Positions 5,840-12,544 of a stretch of 12,544 nt of DNA are shown here, piece after piece (the first letter of the stretch is position 1; the number at the start of each line of letters is the position of its first letter). The notes beneath the pieces are model-generated. The model searched no databases, was not told the DNA's origin, and saw nothing but the letters and a program-made list of their open reading frames with translations. A program made the position numbers and the translations under genes. Source of the DNA: Proteiniphilum sp. (GTDB lineage: Bacteria > Bacteroidota > Bacteroidia > Bacteroidales > Dysgonomonadaceae); the NCBI GenBank assembly GCA_031284475.1, contig JAISZV010000224.1, positions 1-12,544 of the forward strand, written 5' to 3'.

Positions 5840-7969
5840 ATGTCAGTTATTCATACACTCGTTTCCAAATCACTGAATATTCCCCTCAAGAATGTAGAGA
5901 ACAGCATCAAACTGCTGGAAGAAGGCGCTACCATCCCTTTTATCAGCCGTTACCGGAAAGAGGTAACGGGAGGATTGGATGAAGTAAAGATAGCCAATAT
6001 CAAAGAACTGAACGAGAAATACCTGGAACTCGAAAAGAGAAAAGAGTATATAATTAAGTCTATTTCGGAACAGGAGAAGTTAACCCCCGAACTCGAAAAG
6101 CAAATCACCGGTTGCTGGGACAGCACAGAACTGGAAGATATTTATCTGCCTTATAAACCGAAACGGCAGACCCGCGCCGAGATTGCCCGCAAAAACGGGC
6201 TGGAACCCCTCGCCAAATGGCTGACGGCGCAACATAACGGTTCGGCGGAAGCGAAAGCAGCGCAATATATAAATGAGAACGTACCCGACCCGGAAGCGGC
6301 GCTGAAAGGTGCGCGCGACGTCATTGCCGAATGGGTGAACGAAGACGCCCAAACACGGCAGACGGTACGGAATATGTTTGCCCGCGATGCGGTAATCGCC
6401 TCGAAAGTGGTGAAGGGAAAAGAGGAAGAAGGAGAGAAATACAGGGACTATTTCGATTTTTCCGCACCCTTGTCGCGCTGTCCGTCGCACCGGCTTCTGG
6501 CGATTCGCCGCGGCGAAAGCGAAGGGTTTCTGCGTGTATCCATCTCTCCCGATGATGAGAAATGCCTCGACAGGCTTGTGCCGCGTTATGCCAAAAATGA
6601 TACCGAAGCGGCCGATCAGGTGGAAGAGGCGGTGATCGACAGTTACAAACGCCTGTTGAAACCTTCCATAGAAACAGAGTTTGCCAATCTCTCCAAAGAG
6701 CAGGCCGACGAAGCGGCTATTGCCGTATTTGCGGAAAACCTGCGTCAATTGCTTCTGGCGCCTCCTTTGGGACAGAAACGCATCCTCGGCGTAGATCCCG
6801 GTTATCGTACCGGATGCAAATTAGTCTGTCTGGATGAACAAGGAAACCTGTTACATAACGAAACCATCTATCCCCATCCTCCGCAGAATGAATTTGCCAA
6901 ATCGGCGGGCAAAGTGGTGAAATTGGCCTCCACCTACCGGATCGACGCCATTGCCATCGGAAACGGCACAGCAAGCCGCGAAACGGAACGCTTTATCGCC
7001 AACCTGCGGTATGAGAAAGAGGTGAAAGTGTTTGTGGTAAGCGAAAGCGGCGCATCGGTCTATTCCGCCTCAAAGACTGCCCGTGAAGAATTTCCCGAAT
7101 ATGATGTAACGGTGCGCGGCGCTGTCTCCATCGGACGGCGGCTGAGTGATCCGCTTGCAGAATTAGTGAAGATTGACCCCAAGTCGATTGGCGTAGGGCA
7201 GTACCAGCACGATGTGGATCAGTCGAAACTCAAACGGTCGCTCGACCAGACCGTGGAGAACTGCGTGAATCTCGTGGGAGTGAACCTTAATACGGCCAGT
7301 AAGCACCTGCTCACCTATGTATCAGGGTTAGGTGAGGCGCTGGCGCAAAATATCGTGAATTACCGCGCGGAGCACGGCCCGTTCCGTTCGCGCAAGGAGC
7401 TAAAGAAAGTGTCGCGCCTGGGAGAAAAAGCGTTTGAACAATGCGCCGGATTCCTCCGTATTCCCGATGCGGAGAACCCGTTGGATAACTCCGCCGTGCA
7501 TCCCGAAAGCTACGCGATTGCGGAACGGATGGCCAAAGACCTACAATGTACGGTGAAAGAGTTGATCCGCAATAAACCGCTTATCGAAACCATCGATATT
7601 AACCGCTACAAAACGCAAACAGTGGGCGAAGAAACGCTTACGGATATATTGCAGGAACTGGAGAAACCGGGGCGGGATCCGCGCACGCAAGTGCAGGTGC
7701 TGGAATTTGACCCCGACATCCGCACTATCAACGACCTGAAAGAGGGGATGACGCTCCCCGGCATCGTTACCAACATCACCAATTTCGGTTGTTTCGTGGA
7801 CGTGGGTATTAAGGAGAACGGATTAGTGCATATTTCGGAACTGGCAGACCGTTTCGTTTCCAACCCCACCGAAGTGGTATCGCTTCACCAGCATGTCCGC
7901 GTGAGAGTGTTGTCTGTTGATTTGGAACGCAAACGGATTCAGTTAAGCATGAAAAAAGCGGAAGAGTGA
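5840..7969 (+). CDS. tex: Tex-family RNA-binding transcriptional accessory protein
   Basis: A full-length 709-residue Tex protein. Family architecture is visible: a helical N-terminal region with the conserved ATIPFISRYRKEVTGGLDE near residue 30; the KPKRQTRAEIARKNGLEPLA segment; a YqgF/RNase H-like domain from about 314 (ILGVDPGYRTGCKL); helix-hairpin-helix motifs near 490-545 (LTYVSGLGEALAQNIV, KVSRLGEKAFEQCAGFLRI); and a C-terminal S1 RNA-binding domain, about 640-706 (PGIVTNITNFGCFVDVG, NGLVHISELAD). Known members bind nucleic acids through S1 and act on transcription or RNA turnover; the exact role in Bacteroidetes is not settled. It is divergent from radA and probably monocistronic, ending at a hairpin shared with the convergent barrel gene. 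Nothing is truncated. Confidence 0.97.
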   Translation: MSVIHTLVSKSLNIPLKNVENSIKLLEEGATIPFISRYRKEVTGGLDEVKIANIKELNEKYLELEKRKEYIIKSISEQEKLTPELEKQITGCWDSTELEDIYLPYKPKRQTRAEIARKNGLEPLAKWLTAQHNGSAEAKAAQYINENVPDPEAALKGARDVIAEWVNEDAQTRQTVRNMFARDAVIASKVVKGKEEEGEKYRDYFDFSAPLSRCPSHRLLAIRRGESEGFLRVSISPDDEKCLDRLVPRYAKNDTEAADQVEEAVIDSYKRLLKPSIETEFANLSKEQADEAAIAVFAENLRQLLLAPPLGQKRILGVDPGYRTGCKLVCLDEQGNLLHNETIYPHPPQNEFAKSAGKVVKLASTYRIDAIAIGNGTASRETERFIANLRYEKEVKVFVVSESGASVYSASKTAREEFPEYDVTVRGAVSIGRRLSDPLAELVKIDPKSIGVGQYQHDVDQSKLKRSLDQTVENCVNLVGVNLNTASKHLLTYVSGLGEALAQNIVNYRAEHGPFRSRKELKKVSRLGEKAFEQCAGFLRIPDAENPLDNSAVHPESYAIAERMAKDLQCTVKELIRNKPLIETIDINRYKTQTVGEETLTDILQELEKPGRDPRTQVQVLEFDPDIRTINDLKEGMTLPGIVTNITNFGCFVDVGIKENGLVHISELADRFVSNPTEVVSLHQHVRVRVLSVDLERKRIQLSMKKAEE

Positions 7970-7994
7970 TTGGGCGGGAAGGCGACAAAAATAT

Positions 7995-8031
7995 TTCCGC
8001 CGGCAGCAACACACCGGTTCTGCCGACGGAA
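7995..8031. terminator. Bidirectional terminator between tex and the barrel gene
   Basis: TTCCG-C-CGGCAG (7995-8006) pairs with CTGCCG-A-CGGAA (8020-8031), 11 base pairs with one mismatch and a 13-base loop. On the plus strand TAATAATATTTT follows; on the minus strand ATATTTTTG follows. It can serve tex and the convergent outer-membrane gene. Confidence 0.75.
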
Positions 8032-8070
8032 TAATAATATTTTGCCTACGGATTAATAATATTTTACCTA
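8027..8070. repeat. Near-perfect 22-bp tandem duplication including the barrel-gene stop codon
   Basis: Two head-to-tail units, 8027-8048 and 8049-8070, each begin CGGA, share TAATAATATTTT and end CCTA; they agree at 20 of 22 positions. The first overlaps the right arm of the terminator hairpin. The second contains the TAA stop (8064-8066, minus strand) and the last codon of the outer-membrane protein gene. Confidence 0.8.
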
Positions 8071-8609
8071 AGGCTCTTGTACATTGACGAAGGAAAGTAT
8101 ATCTGGAATCCTACGTTTAAAGACAGTCCGTTGGAACTGCCCGTTCCGAATGTTCCATTGTAAAGCAATAAACTCTCTACGGCTACATTCTTGGAAAGGA
8201 AATAAGAATAACCCGGTCCGAAATTCACATTGAAACCAATATCGGCCCCTCTAATGCCTCCAAGTCCTGTTCCGGCTTCCAAAAACCAACGGCCCTGTTT
8301 CAACAATGTATCAAATTCATTTTCTCCGAAATAATAACGACCGAATGCATTCACGTTGTAAGCATAAGCATCATTGCCCGGTTGAGCCGTGTAACTTAGC
8401 CCCACCTTACCGCCAATGGCAATATTATCTTGAATAAAATAGCCCACACGCGGGGTTAAAGTAATATTGAAAACATTGTCGTTACCCACTCCCAGGCTCA
8501 AATCTCCGATACCTCCGCCTACCAATGTACTGCCTTTCTGAAGTTGAGCAGTAGCAATGCCTATAGAACAGGCAAAAATTAAAACAGCAGCAAATAAAAA
8601 TTTTCTCAT
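8064..8609 (-). CDS. Small outer-membrane beta-barrel protein
   Basis: A 181-residue protein with a signal peptide (MRKFLFAAVLIFACSIGIATA, probable cleavage before Gln22), then alternating short strands rich in Gly and aromatic residues: FNITLTPRVGYFI, IAIGGKVGLSYTA, AYNVNAFGRYYF, RWFLEAGTGLGGI, GFNVNFGPGYSYFL, VAVESLLLYNGTF and LSLNVGFQIYF. This fits an 8-stranded porin-like barrel of the OMP_b-brl/OmpW-like group common in Bacteroidetes; the function is unknown. The last strand ends in GFQIYF, like a normal barrel-insertion signal, but nine more residues (PSSMYKSLR) follow. It is the last gene of the minus-strand run, 147 bases after rnhB, and may have its own promoter in that gap. It converges on tex. 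Confidence 0.85.
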   Translation of the reverse strand: MRKFLFAAVLIFACSIGIATAQLQKGSTLVGGGIGDLSLGVGNDNVFNITLTPRVGYFIQDNIAIGGKVGLSYTAQPGNDAYAYNVNAFGRYYFGENEFDTLLKQGRWFLEAGTGLGGIRGADIGFNVNFGPGYSYFLSKNVAVESLLLYNGTFGTGSSNGLSLNVGFQIYFPSSMYKSLR

Positions 8610-8696
8610 TCTTTTAAGTTTTATTGGTTTTACATAAAGTATTGCCGGCTTTTATAAGAAGCCTCAATTTCTAAATACAACAAATTCCTTTTCTTT

Positions 8697-8750
8697 TTGT
8701 TCGTATCGTTCGTATCGTTTGTTTCGCTCGTTTCATTTGTTTTGTTCGTA
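8697..8750. repeat. 9-bp tandem repeat, six units
   Basis: Six successive 9-base units on the plus strand: TTGTTCGTA, TCGTTCGTA, TCGTTTGTT, TCGCTCGTT, TCATTTGTT and TTGTTCGTA. The array stops 6 bases before the rnhB stop codon and lies in the gap before the outer-membrane gene. The unit is too short and spacer-free for CRISPR. It reads through as FVS-like triplets in one frame, but no gene supports that reading. Confidence 0.85.
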
Positions 8751-8756
8751 CAAAGT

Positions 8757-9371
8757 TTAGAAATCCAATGTCAATTGCGGTTCAATAAGTCGAAAACTCC
8801 TCCGGTGATGGGGTGTAACGCCATACCGTCTGATCGCTTCCCGATGGGCTTTGGTAGGGTATCCTTTATTGCGGCGCCAATCATACAAAGGGTATTTTTC
8901 ATGGAGTTGCCGCATATATTCATCGCGGTATGTTTTTGCAAGGATCGAAGCGGCGGCAATAGACCGGTATTTCGCATCTCCCTTGATCACACAGGTATGG
9001 GGTATGTTTTCAAAAGGACGGAAGCGGTTACCGTCCACCAGAATATGTTCAGGCGGTATAGCCAGATGAGCCAAAGCGCGATGCATCGCCTTTACGGAAG
9101 CCCATAATATATTGATCTCGTCGATCTCTTCCGGGGAACAGGTTTCCACCGCATAGCACAAGGCATTTTCTTCGATAATCCTCCTTAGTTCTCCCCGCTC
9201 CTTTTCGGAAAGTTGTTTGGAGTCATTCAAGGCGTCGCAATGAAAGTCCTCAGGGAGGATGACCGCGGCAGCAAAAACAGGCCCGGCCAAACAGCCGCGC
9301 CCCGCTTCATCGCACCCGGCTTCCAACCGGCCCGGTTGCATACAAATCATTAACGGATCAAACTGTTTCAT
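8757..9371 (-). CDS. rnhB: Ribonuclease HII
   Basis: A 204-residue enzyme that cuts the RNA strand of RNA-DNA hybrids and starts removal of single ribonucleotides from DNA. Motifs: [15 protein letters not shown] with D21 and E22 as metal ligands, the [10 protein letters not shown] segment (about 50-59), ILVDGN with D113, and [17 protein letters not shown], where D150 is the likely fourth acidic ligand. [21 protein letters not shown] and the RRSF segment near the C-terminus are also typical. Length is normal. It lies 59 bases downstream of the phosphoesterase on the same strand with no terminator visible, so cotranscription with dnaA is likely. Confidence 0.97.
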   Translation of the reverse strand: MKQFDPLMICMQPGRLEAGCDEAGRGCLAGPVFAAAVILPEDFHCDALNDSKQLSEKERGELRRIIEENALCYAVETCSPEEIDEINILWASVKAMHRALAHLAIPPEHILVDGNRFRPFENIPHTCVIKGDAKYRSIAAASILAKTYRDEYMRQLHEKYPLYDWRRNKGYPTKAHREAIRRYGVTPHHRRSFRLIEPQLTLDF

Positions 9372-9430
9372 TTCATTCCTCTTTTCAATTTCCCGCTACA
9401 TCCATCACCTGACCGCCTTTTCACCTCATA

Positions 9431-10711
9431 TCACCGGAGAGGTATCACTATCCGGTTATCTTCCGGCGGAAAATCGAATGTAAACGATTCCGGATCGGCC
9501 GCGCCGCCCATTTGGTCGGCAAAAAGGCGAATCGCCGCCTCCATAACCGGATCAGGCTTTTCATCGCCCTTCACATGCATCAGGTTCAGTTGCACAATCA
9601 CATCGGTAAGAGCGTTGAGGGTCTCCTCCGGCATAGGTACGCCCAACCCTTCCAACCGGTTCTTAGCCGCCCGCCGGGTCATGGCCTCCAGTTTATCCCG
9701 GTACACCGCAGCCAGATCAGGATTGCCCGGAATAGAGTCCACAAAACGGGTATCAATCGAAAGCCCTCCATCGCCCAGTTCCATGATCCTGTAGCCGAAA
9801 GGGTATTGCGCCAACGATGCGGTTTCCACATCATAGATAACGCTTCCGTCAGAGGAGGTATGCATAGTGATATCATTGGCGTGGAAATGTCCCGTAAAGA
9901 CCACTTTCAATCCGGCGGCGGCAAGGAGTCCGGCGTTCTTTTCCCACTCATCTATCAGGTATTGGTGAAAGAAAGCCGACTGGTAAGGCATGTGTTCCAC
10001 TAAGCCGTGATGCATCATTCCCAATACGGTAATTCCTTTATCTTTTGCTTCATAGAGGATGTCAAGCGCCCAATCCATTGTCGCAGGAAGGATGCGGCCG
10101 CCGGTGATAGAGGTTGCTATATGCTCCGAATACCGGTTGCTATCAAAACAGAGAAGCCAGGTAGACTTATTGACCCCGGCGAGATAGCTCAGCGACGCCT
10201 GATCCCTTTTCAACGCGTCCGAATAACCGAATGGAGCATATAGTTCCGCAAATTCCTCTTTTGAAACAGTTTCGACCGGTGCGGCCTTGTTACCCCGGTA
10301 GGCTTTCGCGTCGGGGATATTGATATCATGATTACCGGGGATCACGAGAATACGGGTTCCATGGTTTTGTAACGGGCGGAGTTTCTCAATAAAACCGAGA
10401 TGGCTTTGTTTCTCACCGTGATTGGCGATATCTCCCGTTATCAGCAACAGATCAGGCGCTTCCTTATGTAAATCGTCTAATGCCGCTTCCAGCGCCGCAT
10501 GTAAATCCGTTATATTTCTGCCGGTCGCTCGCTCGTATGCAAAAAGCGCTTCTCCTTCTTCGGCGAGCTGCTTGTCGAGAAAATGAATATCGGTAATCAC
10601 GGCGATCTTTACCGCACCGGGATCTCCGGAAGAAGCGCATCCGGTAAAAAGGATAAATAGGAGAATGAAGACGGCTCCTATATCATGAATTAAGCAAATT
10701 TTCGATCTCAT
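9431..10711 (-). CDS. Lipoprotein metallophosphoesterase (calcineurin-like)
   Basis: A 426-residue secreted phosphoesterase. The N-terminus has a basic start, a hydrophobic stretch and a lipobox LFTGC, so Cys25 is probably lipidated and the enzyme sits in the cell envelope. The metallophosphatase motifs are complete and in order: DIHF (D41, H43), GDIANHGE (D94), GNHD (126-129), MMHHG, and GHFHAND near residue 280. A helical C-terminal part of about 120 residues follows the catalytic domain. Substrate unknown; relatives act on varied phosphodiesters or phosphomonoesters. The ATG at 10711 overlaps the last 29 bases of dnaA and is the only start that keeps the charged residues of the signal peptide, so translation may be coupled to dnaA. 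rnhB follows after 59 bases. Confidence 0.9.
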   Translation of the reverse strand: MRSKICLIHDIGAVFILLFILFTGCASSGDPGAVKIAVITDIHFLDKQLAEEGEALFAYERATGRNITDLHAALEAALDDLHKEAPDLLLITGDIANHGEKQSHLGFIEKLRPLQNHGTRILVIPGNHDINIPDAKAYRGNKAAPVETVSKEEFAELYAPFGYSDALKRDQASLSYLAGVNKSTWLLCFDSNRYSEHIATSITGGRILPATMDWALDILYEAKDKGITVLGMMHHGLVEHMPYQSAFFHQYLIDEWEKNAGLLAAAGLKVVFTGHFHANDITMHTSSDGSVIYDVETASLAQYPFGYRIMELGDGGLSIDTRFVDSIPGNPDLAAVYRDKLEAMTRRAAKNRLEGLGVPMPEETLNALTDVIVQLNLMHVKGDEKPDPVMEAAIRLFADQMGGAADPESFTFDFPPEDNRIVIPLR

Positions 10712-12086
10712 CGATATCGGAGCGGAACCCTTTGTCCACTTCGTAATAATCTTTTACCTTATTGCAGGAATGAAGCACGGTAGCATGATTACGGTTACCC
10801 ACCTGCGCGCCTATCTGAGAGAGAGACAATTCGGTATGTTTCTTGATAAAATACATGGTCACTTGGCGTGCCTGTACTATTTCACGCTTATGGGAGGCGG
10901 AGTGGATAAGCTCTTTCTTTACATGATAAAAGTCCGACACCGTATCCTGTATTCTCTGCACGGTGATACGCTTTTTCTCAAATTTAATGCTTTGTTCCAC
11001 CACTCTCCGGGCCAGGGGCAGGTCGATCTCACGGTTGTTGATGATGGAGTGAGCCATGAGAGAAACCACAATCCCTTCCAGGTCACGCACGTTTTCCGTT
11101 ACATTTCCGGCGATAAAGTCGATCACATTTTCGGGAATAGTAAGCCCGTCGGCGAGTACCTTGTTCTGGAGTATCTTTTTGCGGAGTTCCTCATCGGGGC
11201 GCTTCAGCTCGGAGGTAAGTCCCCATCGGAAACGGGTAAGCAACCGTTCTTCCACGCCCTGCATATTCATGGGCAGGCAATCGGAAGTCATGACCAATTG
11301 CTTATTGTTTTGATGCAGGTGATTAAAAATGTGGAAAAAAGTATTCTGCGTTTTCTCCAATCCCGACAGTTCTTGAATATCATCGATCAGAAGCACATCG
11401 ATACTCTGGTAAAAGTTGATGAAGTCATTGATCGTATTGAACCGGCGGGCGTCGGTATATTGCACCTTGAAAAGATGGGCGGAAAGATAGAGCACTTTCT
11501 TTTCGGGATAGAACTCCTTCACCCTCGAGCCGATGGCATGGCAGAGGTGTGTTTTTCCAACGCCGGAATTACCATGAACAAACAGCGGATTGAATGCCGT
11601 TTTTGCCGGATTCATGGCGACAGCTTCGGCGGCGGTACGGGCAAGCCGGTTACTTTCGCCTTCAAAAAAATTGAGGAAAGTATATTTGGAATTAATCTGG
11701 GAGTCAAATTCAGAGGTTTCTACCCTGTCGAAAGGGCTGGGGACTTTCGCCGATATTTTACCGGTAGTATTCCTTCCCGCTCCTGCATAGGGTTTGGATT
11801 CCCCGCGAAGTTCAACGGCGGTATTACTTTCTGCCTCTACCAGGATACGGTAATTGAGGATGGTACCCTCCCCTATTTCTCTATAGAGTGTATACTGAAT
11901 GAGATCGAGGTATTTATCCTCCAGATATTCATAAAAAAACTGACTGGGAACCTGCACGGTAAACACATGATCCTGGTACTTTAGCGGAACAATGGGTAAA
12001 AACCACGTATTGAACGCCGGTTCGGGGATATTGTCCCGAATGACATTCAAACAATTATTCCATAAAAGTCGGCAATCCTTATTCAT
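10683..12086 (-). CDS. dnaA: Chromosomal replication initiator protein DnaA
   Basis: A 467-residue initiator. Domain I (1-85; LLWNNCLNVIRDNI, FNTWFLPI) mediates self-association and helicase contacts. A short linker (about 86-130) is followed by the AAA+ domain: KYTFLNFFEGESNRLA, Walker A GNSGVGKTH (172-180), Walker B VLLIDDIQEL (231-240) and the sensor region RLLTRFRWGL. Domain IV ends with the DnaA signature NRNHATVLHSCNKV (about 431-444), which binds DnaA boxes. I start at ATG 12086 (MNKDCRLLW), not the in-frame TTG six bases upstream. It heads a probable operon with the overlapping phosphoesterase and rnhB. No exact TAnnTTTG box was found upstream. The opposite strand is open for 404 codons, but that frame has no protein-like features. 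Confidence 0.98.
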   Translation of the reverse strand: MNKDCRLLWNNCLNVIRDNIPEPAFNTWFLPIVPLKYQDHVFTVQVPSQFFYEYLEDKYLDLIQYTLYREIGEGTILNYRILVEAESNTAVELRGESKPYAGAGRNTTGKISAKVPSPFDRVETSEFDSQINSKYTFLNFFEGESNRLARTAAEAVAMNPAKTAFNPLFVHGNSGVGKTHLCHAIGSRVKEFYPEKKVLYLSAHLFKVQYTDARRFNTINDFINFYQSIDVLLIDDIQELSGLEKTQNTFFHIFNHLHQNNKQLVMTSDCLPMNMQGVEERLLTRFRWGLTSELKRPDEELRKKILQNKVLADGLTIPENVIDFIAGNVTENVRDLEGIVVSLMAHSIINNREIDLPLARRVVEQSIKFEKKRITVQRIQDTVSDFYHVKKELIHSASHKREIVQARQVTMYFIKKHTELSLSQIGAQVGNRNHATVLHSCNKVKDYYEVDKGFRSDIDEIENLLNS

Positions 12087-12442
12087 TGACAAAAATGATC
12101 TTTTTCTTCACTAACGGAAATGCAAATTTTCAAAAAAAAAACGAGATAAAAAAATAAACTCCAGGCCGGGATTTTTCTCATCAAAAAATATGCTATTTAT
12201 CAACAAAATACAATCAACTTTCTTTTTATCAGTTAATTATAAGGAGAGAGAAAGATAAATACAACTGATTGACAGCGTGATATAAAAAGCTCCAACCCAT
12301 TTAACAAATCTCAAAAAAGTTACGATAATGTTACTTAACTTCGGTCATCCAAAGAGTTCGCTCTTTCTTCCCCGTCAATACATTATTTAGAAAAAATCTA
12401 AATAATGCTCTCAAGGAAACGCGAGGCCAAAACCTCAATGAC
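12087..12442. other. Intergenic region upstream of dnaA, mostly AT-rich
   Basis: These 356 bases contain no credible gene. The part next to dnaA (12087-12300) is A/T-rich with poly-A runs. One sequence, TTATCAACA at 12197-12205, differs by one base from the DnaA-box consensus TTATCCACA; a single weak match does not make an origin. GTTAC is repeated at 12319-12323 and 12330-12334. A perfect 11-bp inverted repeat lies at 12381-12407. The dnaA promoter must be here but I cannot fix it. Confidence 0.5.
12381..12407. repeat. Perfect 11-bp inverted repeat, possible terminator or operator
   Basis: CATTATTTAGA (12381-12391) and TCTAAATAATG (12397-12407) are exact inverted copies around five A. It lies 35 bases after the stop of the right-edge gene, so it may end that transcript, but no T run follows the stem on either strand and the stem is AT-rich. 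An operator for dnaA is the alternative. Confidence 0.45.
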
Positions 12443-12544
12443 TCAAAAAAGACGTACCCTTATGGTCAAATACCGGTCGGGGTTTTGGCGAATATCTTCC
12501 AACAATTTGGTTGCCGTATCAATTGTTACATTGAGGCTGTCGTG
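12443..12544 (-). CDS. C-terminal end of a probable MCE/MlaD-family protein (cut by window edge)
   Basis: The minus strand is open from base 12544 to a TGA at 12443-12445, giving 33 residues: DSLNVTIDTATKLLEDIRQN followed by PDRYLTIRVRLF. The pattern LL-D---NP-RY followed by a short strand and an end in Phe is what I remember at the C-terminus of Bacteroidetes MlaD/MCE proteins, substrate-binding parts of ABC systems that move lipids between the membranes. The MCE domain itself would lie outside the window. With so few residues the family call is moderate; the coding call is firmer because the frame and stop are clean. It transcribes towards dnaA. Confidence 0.55.
   Translation of the reverse strand, partial: HDSLNVTIDTATKLLEDIRQNPDRYLTIRVRLF

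Noticed and set aside
6080..6748. 222-codon open frame antisense to tex
   Set aside because: It mirrors the tex coding frame and has no protein features of its own; the sense frame has every Tex domain.
8697..8750. CRISPR array
   Set aside because: Units are 9 bp, directly adjacent and without spacers, and no cas gene is near.
8697..9107. Plus-strand open frame starting in the 9-bp repeats (FVSFVS...)
   Set aside because: The start is an artefact of the 9-base repeat being a multiple of three, and the rest is antisense to rnhB.
10770..11984. 404-codon open frame on the plus strand opposite dnaA
   Set aside because: It lies wholly antisense to a gene with complete DnaA motifs, and its translation has no recognisable domain; it is a by-product of dnaA codon use.

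Overview
The window looks like Bacteroidales chromosome (Bacteroides/Parabacteroides/Dysgonomonadaceae-type). The signs are a SusC-type TonB-dependent receptor with the DEVVVVGYGTQKK motif, a Tex protein, RadA and DnaA of the Bacteroidetes type, a DUF5053-like protein, promoter boxes of the Bacteroidetes TAnnTTTG class, and no obvious Shine-Dalgarno sequences. I cannot assign a genus from this sequence alone.

The window has two halves that meet at a tRNA-Cys(GCA) gene. The left part (about 1-4170) is accessory DNA. It holds an AT-rich carbohydrate-uptake segment: the N-terminal 351 codons of a SusC-like receptor running off the left edge, a long AT-rich leader, and a DeoR/GlpR-type sugar-responsive repressor. 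Next comes a zone of gene debris (about 2490-4120): a C-terminal scrap of an IS4/IS1634-type transposase starting at a palindrome, a broken gene of unknown family, a small coiled-coil ORF with its own terminator, a DUF5053-like gene inactivated by an apparent one-base deletion in a C run, and a 109-bp MITE-like element. The inner hairpin of that element sits where the terminator of the tRNA should be.

The right part (about 4174-12544) is compact housekeeping DNA. radA (DNA repair ATPase) and tex (RNA-binding transcription factor) are divergent across 72 bp. tex converges on a small outer-membrane beta-barrel gene, with a strong shared hairpin between them. The barrel gene, rnhB (RNase HII), a lipoprotein metallophosphoesterase and dnaA all lie on the minus strand in the transcriptional order dnaA, phosphoesterase, rnhB, barrel. 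dnaA and the phosphoesterase overlap by 29 bp, and the phosphoesterase and rnhB are 59 bp apart, so these three are probably one operon. The right edge carries the last 33 codons of a probable MCE/MlaD-family gene, separated from dnaA by 356 bp of mostly AT-rich DNA.

I see no convincing new defence or biosynthetic system. The points most worth following are the island-like debris bounded by the tRNA, the unknown broken gene at 2653-3143, the mobile-element-derived terminator, the frameshifted DUF5053 gene, and two tandem repeats flanking the barrel gene, one of which includes its stop codon.
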